64,000 bases of DNA from NCBI GenBank assembly GCA_018402665.1, contig JAGYIN010000002.1, forward strand, positions 1-64,000, written 5' to 3'. Below are positions 56,095 through 64,000 of the stretch, in pieces. Source of the stretch: Schleiferiaceae bacterium (lineage in GTDB: Bacteria; Bacteroidota; Bacteroidia; Flavobacteriales; Schleiferiaceae). How positions within the stretch are numbered: position 1 is the first letter of the stretch; the number at the start of each line of letters is the position of its first letter. The position numbers and the translations under genes are program-made. The notes beneath the pieces were generated by a model. The model was not told where the DNA came from. It saw only the letters and a program-made list of their open reading frames with translations, and searched no databases.

Positions 56095-58074
56095 ATGGAG
56101 CGTTACGATATAGGTTTTTTGGGAATGGGTGCCGCAAATGGTTTGCTTTTGCTTGAATTGGAGCGTAGAAATAACTTGCACCAGTTCAAAATACTCATTC
56201 TTGAACCCGACGCGAAACATAAAAATGATAAGACCTATTGTTTTTGGGCGGATTCTAAACATGAAATCCGTACGCAACTCAAAGATGTATTGTTCCACCA
56301 GTGGGATACGCTCGATACAGTAGATGGTCTAGAGGCGTTAGAAGATCAGCATTATTATATGGTTGAAAGTAGCGCACTATATAATAAGGTTAAAACGGTT
56401 GCGCAATCGCACGAAAATATCGTTTGGATTAGAGGTGCTGTTGATGGTTTAAGGACTGAACAAGAAGGCGTTTTAGTTTCAAGCGGAGACTATTCGTGGG
56501 AAGTTCAGCAAGTGTTCGATAGCAGGCCCCCAAACATTAAAGAGCCCATGGGACCGCTTGTCTTGCAAAGTTTTGTGGGATGGCGCGTTGAGCTCAAGGA
56601 AGCGTACTGGACCCCGAATGAAATGACGTTGATGGATTTCAGTATTCCTCAAAACGGTTTTACGCAGTTCATGTACGTGCTTCCAACCGGAACTAAGGAA
56701 GCTTTGGTGGAAATGACGCGCTTCGGCAGTGAACAATTGCCGCATGAATTGGCCAGTAATCATCTTCGAAATTATCTTCTTTCTAGAGGCCTATCTTTTG
56801 ATATTCAACACGAGGAACGTGGTGTTATTCCCATGACGCAATATGCCGAGGTCAAGGATCAGGATGCACGTATTGTTTCTACAGGTGCCCGTGCAGGAAG
56901 GGTTAAAGCCACTACAGGCTATGCTTTTAAGAGCATGTTTGAGCACGCGAGAGAATTGGCAGAAAGCATTGTGCAGGAACGTAAAGAATCGTCGTGGTTG
57001 CGTTTGCCCAAGAGCACTATGGATCGATTCAATTTTTACGATCATCTGCTGCTGCACATCTTGAAGCATAAACCTCACTGGGGTAAAGAAATATTTGAAA
57101 CCTTATTCGCGACTCAGAAGGCCAACAAGGTCTTTCAATTCTTAGATGAAAAATCTTCCTTTAAGTGGGAGTTAAGCATGTTTGCGCGTTTGCCCATCAT
57201 GAAATTTTTATGGGCATTAGCGGCTTCTTTTGTGGCTATAGTTGTGGCTAAACCCGCGCGCTGGGCTCCAGTAGTGTTCACGGTTTTAGCGCTCGTAGCG
57301 GATGCTTTTTTGCCGCTATCCGTAACTTATGGCCTGCAAGCCGTGCTCGTTTTTCTGTTGTTTCTTTATGGCATACCCCATGGCGCATTAGACGGTTACA
57401 GCCACGCTAACCAGGACCGATTACCGAAATTCATTTTGCGCTACTGCTTCATCATGCTCATGGTCATTTTGTTTTGGGCTGCAAGTCCAGTCATAGGATT
57501 ATCCGCCTTCTTAATTTACAGCGCGTGGCATTTCGGGGAAACGGACCTCCGCGAGTGGGGCTTTCCTAGTATTGGTCTTTCGTTTTTATGGGGGACTTTA
57601 CTATTGACATTGATACTTATACCTCATTCGATGGAAGTGAACACAGTGCTTGAAGTCATGGGTATTAGTAAAGTAACATGGTCTACGGAATTCATGGACA
57701 TGGTTTACAGAATGGCGCTGACGCTGGGACTTTTTATGGGCCTTTGGTTTCGCTCGATCCCTTGGCTGGTTGCCGTGGTGACACTCGGTTTGACTGCGAC
57801 GATACCGTTGGCTACTGCATTCGGGATTTACTTTGTCTTGCAGCACAGTCTGTCGGGTTGGAACCACCTAAAGTTGTCGCACAAATGGACGAACACGGAA
57901 ATGTGGATGAAGGCCTTACCGTTTACCATCGGAGCTGTGGTGCTCTTCCTATTGGTGTTTAGATTCGATAAAAACTCCCTGTTGGCGTGGTCGAGCTACT
58001 TTTTAGTATTCCTTAGCGCCATAAGCTTACCACACATTTACTTCATGTCGAAGCTTTACAAGGACCGATTCTAA
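56095..58074 (+). CDS. crtY-blh: Lycopene cyclase-carotenoid dioxygenase fusion (CrtY-Blh)
   Basis: A 659-residue protein in one uninterrupted frame. Residues 1 to about 375 are an FAD-dependent lycopene beta-cyclase: DIGFLGMGAANGLLLLEL at the N terminus, FDSRP at 141-145, LMDFSIPQ near 180, FMYVLP near 193 and GARAGRVKATTGYAF at 264-278. Residues from about 370 to 659 are a polytopic Brp/Blh 15,15'-beta-carotene dioxygenase with its histidine motifs GIPHGALDG (His429), YSAWHFGETD (His479), QHSLSGWNH (His584, His591) and LPHIYF (His647). The junction (FARLPIMKFLWALAASFVAI) keeps the cyclase end and runs straight into a membrane helix. The protein could turn lycopene to beta-carotene and cleave it to retinal, the chromophore of the divergent rhodopsin. 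The stop overlaps the converging phosphoesterase gene. Confidence 0.92.
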   Translation: MERYDIGFLGMGAANGLLLLELERRNNLHQFKILILEPDAKHKNDKTYCFWADSKHEIRTQLKDVLFHQWDTLDTVDGLEALEDQHYYMVESSALYNKVKTVAQSHENIVWIRGAVDGLRTEQEGVLVSSGDYSWEVQQVFDSRPPNIKEPMGPLVLQSFVGWRVELKEAYWTPNEMTLMDFSIPQNGFTQFMYVLPTGTKEALVEMTRFGSEQLPHELASNHLRNYLLSRGLSFDIQHEERGVIPMTQYAEVKDQDARIVSTGARAGRVKATTGYAFKSMFEHARELAESIVQERKESSWLRLPKSTMDRFNFYDHLLLHILKHKPHWGKEIFETLFATQKANKVFQFLDEKSSFKWELSMFARLPIMKFLWALAASFVAIVVAKPARWAPVVFTVLALVADAFLPLSVTYGLQAVLVFLLFLYGIPHGALDGYSHANQDRLPKFILRYCFIMLMVILFWAASPVIGLSAFLIYSAWHFGETDLREWGFPSIGLSFLWGTLLLTLILIPHSMEVNTVLEVMGISKVTWSTEFMDMVYRMALTLGLFMGLWFRSIPWLVAVVTLGLTATIPLATAFGIYFVLQHSLSGWNHLKLSHKWTNTEMWMKALPFTIGAVVLFLLVFRFDKNSLLAWSSYFLVFLSAISLPHIYFMSKLYKDRF

Positions 58075-59297
58075 ACCGCCGCCTTCTTCTTCAAGGTAAT
58101 GTGCGTGATTTCAGGCCACATGCCTACGCGTCCTGGAAAAGCTAAAAATCCAAATCCACGGTTTACGTGTAATATTCTCCCGTCTTGTTCAGGGTAGAGC
58201 CCCGCCCACTTTGGGTATTTGAATTTAACCGGTGACCATTTGATCCATCCAGGGATTTCAATCCCAAACTGCATGCCGTGCGTATGCCCGCTCAGCGTCA
58301 AGTGAATCTTATTGAGGTGTTGCTTGACTTCTGCATCAAAATGCGACGGATCGTGGCTTAGTAGCACAGTGAACGCATCTTCTGGTATTTGCTCTAATGC
58401 AGTGTTTAAATCTCCGTATTGTGGAAACGGTGGCAATCCCCAATTCTCGACGCCTGCAAGGTATAATCGCTCGCCGTTTCTCTCGAAATAGCGGCTGTCG
58501 TTGAGTAGAAGATCCATGCCCATTTCGGTATGGATTTCTTTTAGTCTATCCATGTTGGCGACCTTAGCCTCGGGTGAGGGAAAGCGCCAATAATCGCCAT
58601 AATCGTGGTTCCCCAGGATGGAAAAAATCCCTGATTTAGCCTTTAAGCGCTGGAAAACAGGGATCCATGGTTCTGCTTCACTGGCCGTGTTATTGACCAT
58701 GTCGCCGGTGAATACAATGCAATCGGCCCCCAGCTCTGTAACCATGTCGACGCCGTACTGCACCTTTGCCGTATTGTCGAATGAACCGCTGTGGATATCT
58801 GATATCTGAGCGATCGTAAAGCCGTCGAATGCATCGGGCAGGTCTTCGTATTCCAAGGTATGTGAAATGACGCGATAGCGGTAACGGCCTTTCCAAATCC
58901 CATCAATAATGCCTAAGAATGGGATGGCAGCCAGTCCAAGCGCCAATTTTGAAATGAAGGCTCTGCGCTCAGGCATGACCGTGGGCTGTGTGGTTACGCC
59001 GCGGAAAATATATTGGCCTAACCGGACTACATCTTCAATGAGCAACGGGCCGATCGCGATGAGCTTAGGTACGGCCAGCAGTATAGAAGCGCCCATGAGC
59101 AAGCTGAGGTAGCGGTACTCCACTTTCCCGCTTGTCATCATTGCAGCCAAAGTGATCGAGAATACTACATAAGCAATGGTAATGCCCCAGTACACATAGG
59201 GTGTGGCGCTGCTGCGAAAGACGGTTTTAAACGCTTGGTAGGCGTAAAGGTCGATGGCGAGCATGAACCCAAGGGTAAAGAATATTCTGAAGATCAT
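58071..59297 (-). CDS. Membrane-anchored metallophosphoesterase
   Basis: A 408-residue calcineurin-like phosphoesterase. The N terminus has about four hydrophobic helices (residues 1-120), and the catalytic domain begins near 165. Metal-binding motifs are IAQISDIHSGSFDN, CIVFTGDMVNN, FSILGNHDYGDYWR, VLLSHDPSHFDA and LTLSGHTHGMQFG, the complete set for an active enzyme. The type resembles YkuE/LpxH-like membrane phosphoesterases acting on lipids or nucleotides; the substrate is unknown. A longer frame starts at 59330. I favour 59297 because a membrane helix starts right there. It converges on crtY-blh with a four-base overlap. Confidence 0.88.
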   Translation of the reverse strand: MIFRIFFTLGFMLAIDLYAYQAFKTVFRSSATPYVYWGITIAYVVFSITLAAMMTSGKVEYRYLSLLMGASILLAVPKLIAIGPLLIEDVVRLGQYIFRGVTTQPTVMPERRAFISKLALGLAAIPFLGIIDGIWKGRYRYRVISHTLEYEDLPDAFDGFTIAQISDIHSGSFDNTAKVQYGVDMVTELGADCIVFTGDMVNNTASEAEPWIPVFQRLKAKSGIFSILGNHDYGDYWRFPSPEAKVANMDRLKEIHTEMGMDLLLNDSRYFERNGERLYLAGVENWGLPPFPQYGDLNTALEQIPEDAFTVLLSHDPSHFDAEVKQHLNKIHLTLSGHTHGMQFGIEIPGWIKWSPVKFKYPKWAGLYPEQDGRILHVNRGFGFLAFPGRVGMWPEITHITLKKKAAV

Positions 59298-59427
59298 AAT
59301 ATCTGTGTGGATGCTTAATAACAACGCCATGCGGGTAGGATTGTTTTGCTTGCAAAACTCGGTATTTGCCGCGAAGTAGCTATCTTACTTCCCTTATTTT
59401 TCCGTAGCCACAAGCAAAATCTATTCC

Positions 59428-62262
59428 ATGGGTCAAGAAACACCAGATCAAGAGAAAAAACTGTTTTTATTAGATGCTTACGCGCTGATTTTCAGGGCAT
59501 ACTTTGCCTTTGCAAAAAATCCAAGAGTAACTTCTGGTGGATTAGATACCAGTGCGGTTTACGGATTTACTAGTGCACTGCTCGATCTGTTATCGAAAGA
59601 GAACCCTACACACATTGCCGTTTGTTTCGACTTGCCTGAGCCAACGGAACGTCACGAGATTTTTCCTGAGTACAAAGCGAACCGCGATGCAACGCCGGAG
59701 GCGATAAAATTGGCCGTACCCTATATTCATCGGTTGCTCGAGGCGTTTAAAATCCCTGCTTTGGGTGTTCCTGGATACGAGGCAGATGATGTGATCGGAA
59801 CTTTAGCGAAGCAAGCTGAGAAAGAAGGGTATACCACCTACATGATGACTCCCGATAAGGATTTTGGCCAATTGGTGTCGCCAAATATTTTCATGTACCG
59901 CCCCGCCCGTGGTGGCAATCCGCCGGAGATTTGGGGTGAAGCTGAAGTTTGTGAGAAGTTTGATTTGGATCGCGTTGAGCAGGTGATCGACTACCTCGGA
60001 ATGATGGGAGATGCAGTGGATAATATCCCGGGCCTACCAGGTGTTGGAGCGAAGACAGCGTCGAAACTTTTAAAGCAGTACGGTTCTTTAGAAGAAACAT
60101 TAGCACATGCCGATGAAATCAAAGGAAAGCTGGGTGAAAAAATACGTGATAATGCAGCATTGGGTCTGCTTTCTAAAAAACTAGCACGCATAATCGTTGA
60201 AGTGCCCATTGATTTGAATCCGGGTTCACTTACTCGCGACCCGTGGGATCAAGATGCGCTTTTGGATTTGTTCGAAGAATTGGAGTTCCGCACTTTAGGC
60301 AGACGACTGGGTTTGCAGCGTGATGCCTCTGATGAAGTGAGCGCAAAGCCCGCGCCAACGAAGAAAGTGGAACTGGCCAGTAATGACCAAATGAGCCTTT
60401 TTGGTGAGCCCCAAGCAACGGCAGCAGTAGCAGATGTCCCGAGCGGAAGAAATTCGATTGCCACCGTGGACCATTTGTATCAATGCGTAGAGACCTTGCC
60501 TGAAGCCCGAGAATTGGGCCGATTATTACTAGAAAAACAGGAGGTTTGCTTCGATACAGAAACCACCTCCCTAGACACACACTCTGCCGAACTTATCGGT
60601 ATGAGTTTCGCTTTCGAAACAGGGAAAGCGTATTATGTTCCGGTACCGCAGGAGCGCGATGGGGCGCAAGAGTGGATCGCTGCATTCCAACCGTTTTTCG
60701 AATCGGAATCTGTAGGTAAAATTGGTCAGAATTTAAAATACGATATCGGTGTCTTGCTGAATTACGGCGTAGAAGTGCGCGGCCCTTTGTTTGATACCAT
60801 GATTGCCCATTATTTGCTGCAGCCGGATATGCGCCACAAAATGGATATTCTTGCGGAGACCTATCTGGAGTACACGACCATTTCCTATGAAAGCGTCGTG
60901 GGCAAAAAAGGCAAAACGCAGAAAACTCTGCGGGAAGTGCCTGTAGAGGTGGTGACAGATTATGCTGCCGAAGATGCAGATATCACCCTCCAGTTGAAAG
61001 AGGTCTTTGCACCAAAGTTGAAAGAGACGGGCGTTGCGAAGGTGTTCGAAACTATTGAAATGCCATTGGTCCCTGTTTTAGCGCGAATGGAGCGTGAAGG
61101 GATTAAGGTAGACGTCGCTGCGTTGAATAGTTACAGTCATGAATTGGGCCAATTAATAGAGGAACTCGAGGAAAATATTTTAGCATTAGCCGGCCGGCCC
61201 TTCAATGTAGGCTCCCCCCGTCAACTGGGCGAGGTCTTGTTCGAAGATTTGAAATTATCGGATAAGCCCAAGAAAACAAAAACTGGACAATACGCCACAT
61301 CCGAGGACATCTTGCAGGGGTACAGAAGCAAACACGAGATTGTGGATGCCATCTTGAACTACCGCGAGTTAAAAAAATTGAAAAGCACCTATGTGGATGC
61401 GCTTCCGGAATTGGTTCATCCTAGAACCGGGCGTATTCATACGAGTTACAACCAGACCGTTGCTGCGACTGGCCGTTTAAGTTCTACCAATCCCAACTTG
61501 CAGAACATACCTATACGTACAGAAAACGGGCGCCGGGTGCGAGCCATGTTCGTTCCTGCGGATGAGGAGCACCTCTTGCTTGCGGCAGATTACAGTCAGA
61601 TAGAGTTGCGTGTGATTGCGGCATTGGCAAATGATACTGCGATGATCGAGGCCTTCCGCAATGGTGAGGATATTCATAAGGCTACGGCAGCAAAGGTTTT
61701 TGAGGTACCGTTGGAAGAAGTCTCTCGCGAGCAACGTTCGAATGCAAAAACAGTCAATTTCGGAATAGTCTATGGGGTAAGCGCCTTTGGTTTAAGCCAA
61801 CAAACAGATATGAGTCGTTCGGAGGCTAAAGCAGCGATCGACGGTTATTTCCGCACCTATCCTGGTATTAAAGCGTACATGGATGAGCAAGTTGCTTTTG
61901 CACGTGAGCACGGGTATGTGGAGACCATTACCGGTCGACGCAGGTACCTCAAAGATATTGAGAGTCGCAATGCGGTGGTTCGAGGCCATAGCGAACGCAA
62001 CGCAGTGAATGCGCCTATTCAAGGCTCTGCAGCGGACATTATAAAGCTCGCCATGATCGAAATTGATCGAGCCATGCGGGCACAAGGATTAAAGTCGAAG
62101 ATGCTGCTTCAGGTTCATGATGAATTGGTCTTTGATGCCGTGGCGCACGAGCTTGATGCCCTTAAAGCATTAGTGCTTGAAAAAATGGAAGCCGCAGTGG
62201 ACTTAGCTGTACCAATGATTGCTGAAGTGGGCACGGGTAAAACTTGGCTCGAAGCACATTAA
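59428..62262 (+). CDS. polA: DNA polymerase I
   Basis: A 944-residue three-domain polymerase. The 5'-nuclease domain (about 10-290) has LFLLDAYALIFRAYFAF, PGYEADDVIGTLA and GDAVDNIPGLPGVGAKTASK. The 3'-5' exonuclease domain (about 340-530) keeps the catalytic FDTETTSLD and AAEDADITLQL, so proofreading is probably active. The polymerase domain has motif A LLLAADYSQIELRVIAAL, motif B RSNAKTVNFGIVYGVSAFGL and motif C LLQVHDELVFD. It fills gaps in repair and Okazaki fragment processing. Confidence 0.97.
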   Translation: MGQETPDQEKKLFLLDAYALIFRAYFAFAKNPRVTSGGLDTSAVYGFTSALLDLLSKENPTHIAVCFDLPEPTERHEIFPEYKANRDATPEAIKLAVPYIHRLLEAFKIPALGVPGYEADDVIGTLAKQAEKEGYTTYMMTPDKDFGQLVSPNIFMYRPARGGNPPEIWGEAEVCEKFDLDRVEQVIDYLGMMGDAVDNIPGLPGVGAKTASKLLKQYGSLEETLAHADEIKGKLGEKIRDNAALGLLSKKLARIIVEVPIDLNPGSLTRDPWDQDALLDLFEELEFRTLGRRLGLQRDASDEVSAKPAPTKKVELASNDQMSLFGEPQATAAVADVPSGRNSIATVDHLYQCVETLPEARELGRLLLEKQEVCFDTETTSLDTHSAELIGMSFAFETGKAYYVPVPQERDGAQEWIAAFQPFFESESVGKIGQNLKYDIGVLLNYGVEVRGPLFDTMIAHYLLQPDMRHKMDILAETYLEYTTISYESVVGKKGKTQKTLREVPVEVVTDYAAEDADITLQLKEVFAPKLKETGVAKVFETIEMPLVPVLARMEREGIKVDVAALNSYSHELGQLIEELEENILALAGRPFNVGSPRQLGEVLFEDLKLSDKPKKTKTGQYATSEDILQGYRSKHEIVDAILNYRELKKLKSTYVDALPELVHPRTGRIHTSYNQTVAATGRLSSTNPNLQNIPIRTENGRRVRAMFVPADEEHLLLAADYSQIELRVIAALANDTAMIEAFRNGEDIHKATAAKVFEVPLEEVSREQRSNAKTVNFGIVYGVSAFGLSQQTDMSRSEAKAAIDGYFRTYPGIKAYMDEQVAFAREHGYVETITGRRRYLKDIESRNAVVRGHSERNAVNAPIQGSAADIIKLAMIEIDRAMRAQGLKSKMLLQVHDELVFDAVAHELDALKALVLEKMEAAVDLAVPMIAEVGTGKTWLEAH

Positions 62263-62284
62263 TTCTATACAGTAATTTTCGTAT

Positions 62285-62308
62285 CATTGTAAGTGAATAC
62301 TCACAATG
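62285..62308. promoter_or_regulatory. Imperfect palindrome over the tetR start, candidate operator
   Basis: The 24 bases are symmetric at 18 positions, with outer arms CATTGT / ACAATG and the inner part AGTGAATACTCAC. They end on the start codon of the TetR gene. The inner core recurs in the site at 62829, which supports autoregulation. Confidence 0.5.
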
Positions 62309-62833
62309 ACTGAAAAACAACAAGCTTTACTTCAAAGCGCTCAAACGCTTATTGCTGCACACGGGTTTTCTGCTGTTTCGACAGCGAAGATTGCTGCGCA
62401 CGCAGGTGTGAGCGAAGCATTGATTTTTAGGCACTTCAAATCTAAAAAAGGATTGGCTTCGGCAGTTTTGTCGGCCGGAGAGCGTGCGCGTGCTTCGTTG
62501 ATATACGGCCGCTTAAATGATGCAGACCCTGTCGAAGTCCTACGGTCTTTCACTTCCATTGATCTGAATGTCTCGACGAATCAGACTGAGGTTCTGGCCT
62601 GGGTGGCGATGATCCGAATGACACAAGAAAATCCCGAAAGTCGGATGCTAGACGCTTTTGTGTTGGAACGCCTGCGCTGGGCCGTTTCTGGTGTAGGACA
62701 CGGTGCGGACGAAGCAGTGGCGGTCGTCGCTATTGAAATTTTGGAACGGTCATTGCTGTTAGCCTTTCGCGAAGATGAAGTACGTGCTTCGGAACTTATG
62801 TGTGGATTACGTGAACTACTCATTAATGAGTGA
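62306..62833 (+). CDS. TetR-family transcriptional regulator
   Basis: A 175-residue TetR regulator. The N-terminal HTH reads LIAAHGFSAVSTAKIAAHAG, then VSEALIFRHFKSKKGLAS, the standard TetR recognition helix pattern. The C-terminal ligand domain is less conserved. It sits 50 bases before an RND-efflux adaptor gene in the same direction, a usual arrangement for local repressors of efflux pumps. Palindromic sites overlap both its start and its stop codon. Confidence 0.88.
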   Translation: MTEKQQALLQSAQTLIAAHGFSAVSTAKIAAHAGVSEALIFRHFKSKKGLASAVLSAGERARASLIYGRLNDADPVEVLRSFTSIDLNVSTNQTEVLAWVAMIRMTQENPESRMLDAFVLERLRWAVSGVGHGADEAVAVVAIEILERSLLLAFREDEVRASELMCGLRELLINE

Positions 62834-62842
62834 GTACTTACT
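62829..62842. promoter_or_regulatory. Second candidate TetR operator before the efflux adaptor gene
   Basis: AGTGAGTACTTACT is symmetric at 12 of 14 positions. Its reverse complement shares AGTnAnTACTCAC with the site at 62285. It overlaps the stop of the regulator gene and lies about 40 bases before the adaptor gene. Confidence 0.45.
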
Positions 62843-62883
62843 AAAGAAAATGACGAAAAGAATTAAACATAACCTAAATACAC

Positions 62884-63999
62884 ATGAATAGAAAACTCAT
62901 AAGAAACAGTGTGATCGCTGTGGCCATCCTTGCGGTAGGAATTTTCGCCAAAGGCAAGCTCAGTGCGATGGCGACGAAAGAGGAAATACGGGACGAGAAG
63001 ATCAAGCCGCGTGTAAAGGTGATAGTAGTGGCAAACGATACTGTTGCACTTCCAATAACGGTGTATGGAAAATTGAATGCAGCCGAGCGCGTAGATCTTT
63101 TGGCTGAAGTTAGTGGAACCTTCATGGGCGGTGATGCGCCGTTTTTAGAAGGTGTAGCGTTTAAAAAAGGTCAGGTTTTATTGCAACTGGATAATGCCGA
63201 GGCTACAGCGAATGTAATGAGTTTGAAGGGCAACTTCATCAACAGTGTTTTGGCCATTTTGCCAGATGTACGTGCCGATTATCCGGAAGCCTACCAAGCG
63301 TGGGAATCGTATTATGATGCATTGAGTTTATCCATTCCATTGCCGGAGCTGCCATCCGTGCAGTCGAAGCTCGAAAAATTCTTGATTGCACGTGGTATTC
63401 AAAGTGCATTCTATCAAGTAAAAAGTGCCGAAGAGCGTTTGGAAAAGTACAGCATTCGTGCGCCGTTTGACGGTAAGGTCGCGCAGGCGTCCGTAAGGAA
63501 AGGGAATCTGGTAAGTCCGGGAAGGGCGTTGGGAACCTTTGTGGGAACAGGGGGATACGAGCTGAAAGGTGCGGTAACATTGGCCTATGCGGACCAATTA
63601 AAATTGGGCCAGTCCATCACTTTTAAGAGCCCAGATCGCAAAGGAAGCTGGAAAGGTCAGGTAGATCGTATCAGTCCCGTGGTGGATGGTGCAAGTCAAA
63701 GCATCAATCTGATCGCTACCGTAAAAGGAAACGATCTTAAGGAAGGGATGTACCTCACAGGAACCATTGCTAATGTTGAAGTGTACGATGCGCTTCGCGT
63801 ACCGGCATATATGGTCTTCGATAACGAATACGTGTACACCGTAGAATCGGATTCCGTACTGGCGAAGACAGCGATTCAAGTAGTAGAATGGTTCGATGAA
63901 AACATTGTCATTACAGGGTTGAATAACGGCCAGTGGTTGGTGGATGCACCCACCTTGAAAGCGGCCTCAGGAACGCTTATTGAAGTGGTAAAGAACTAA
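62884..63999 (+). CDS. RND efflux periplasmic adaptor subunit (HlyD/AcrA family)
   Basis: A 371-residue membrane-fusion protein. The N-terminal anchor is NSVIAVAILAVGIFAKG. It has the split lipoyl/hairpin layout: VYGKLNAAERVDLLAEVSGT near residue 60, a helical part around 110-185, then YSIRAPFDGKVAQASVRKG near 195. The beta-barrel part follows (ELKGAVTLAYADQLKLGQSI). It links an inner-membrane RND pump to an outer-membrane channel; the pump gene should follow beyond the window. The start is next to the TetR regulator. The stop codon is the last codon before the final base of the window. Confidence 0.9.
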   Translation: MNRKLIRNSVIAVAILAVGIFAKGKLSAMATKEEIRDEKIKPRVKVIVVANDTVALPITVYGKLNAAERVDLLAEVSGTFMGGDAPFLEGVAFKKGQVLLQLDNAEATANVMSLKGNFINSVLAILPDVRADYPEAYQAWESYYDALSLSIPLPELPSVQSKLEKFLIARGIQSAFYQVKSAEERLEKYSIRAPFDGKVAQASVRKGNLVSPGRALGTFVGTGGYELKGAVTLAYADQLKLGQSITFKSPDRKGSWKGQVDRISPVVDGASQSINLIATVKGNDLKEGMYLTGTIANVEVYDALRVPAYMVFDNEYVYTVESDSVLAKTAIQVVEWFDENIVITGLNNGQWLVDAPTLKAASGTLIEVVKN

Positions 64000-64000
64000 C

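Noticed and set aside
1-64000. CRISPR arrays, tRNA or rRNA genes, prophage
   Set aside because: No regularly spaced repeats, no cloverleaf-like intergenic segment and no phage genes were seen on either strand.

Overview
The window looks like a chromosomal piece of a marine, aerobic Bacteroidota, most likely a flavobacterial lineage (Cryomorphaceae/Schleiferiaceae-like; this placement is inference). The basis is the set of phylum markers: PorZ and GldH of the type IX secretion/gliding machinery, a SusC/SusD pair, RicT/PSP1, a fused E1 alpha/beta 2-oxoacid dehydrogenase, DUF4837, and a proteorhodopsin with its retinal-forming enzyme. I saw no tRNA, rRNA, CRISPR array, insertion sequence or phage gene.

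Region 1 (1-13.9 kb) is a divergent sugar-oxidation locus. On the minus strand, from about 8.15 kb down, are an MFS sugar permease, a Tat-type hydroxypyruvate-isomerase-like protein, a GMC flavin dehydrogenase, its gluconate-dehydrogenase-subunit-3 partner, a lipoprotein and a very large HYR/Ig-repeat surface protein that leaves the window. On the plus strand are an HTH protein, a Gfo/Idh/MocA oxidoreductase, a sugar-phosphate-isomerase-type TIM barrel, an esterase and a DUF1080 (3-keto-disaccharide hydrolase) lipoprotein. Together they fit glycoside degradation through 3-keto intermediates. From about 1.15 to 7.0 kb the minus-strand genes are recognisable but broken by many small frameshifts with sharp edges, which looks more like poor sequence than decay.

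Region 2 (13.9-26.4 kb) holds recO, a prohibitin-like protein, a YwaF/TMEM164-like membrane protein, a TonB-dependent receptor, an unknown membrane protein, PBP1A, porZ, ricT and gldH.

Region 3 (26.4-41.5 kb) is a long minus-strand run: a FAD/Fe-S 2-hydroxyacid dehydrogenase, paaH- and paaG-like genes, DUF4837, a LysM lytic transglycosylase, gatA, tatA, the E1 fusion, paaD, rseP, kbl and a lipoprotein TIM-barrel isomerase.

Region 4 (41.5-53.1 kb) is a compact beta-glucan (laminarin-type) utilisation locus: SusC, SusD, a PKD lipoprotein, a GH16 endoglucanase lipoprotein, a type-IX-secreted protein of repeated carbohydrate-binding-like modules, and a membrane-spanning one-component regulator. 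A TGTCC-N6-TGTCC element with a downstream TTGCG occurs both before susC and just after the regulator gene, where a terminator-bounded segment with no ORF could encode a small RNA.

Region 5 (53.1-64 kb) holds an M61 peptidase, a green-type proton-pumping rhodopsin and, divergent from it, a single-frame fusion of lycopene cyclase (CrtY) to beta-carotene 15,15'-dioxygenase (Blh). These are followed by a metallophosphoesterase, polA, and a TetR regulator with an RND-efflux adaptor. The rhodopsin plus CrtY-Blh pair would make the last carotenoid step, retinal and the light pump from one small locus. It is the most notable item here.
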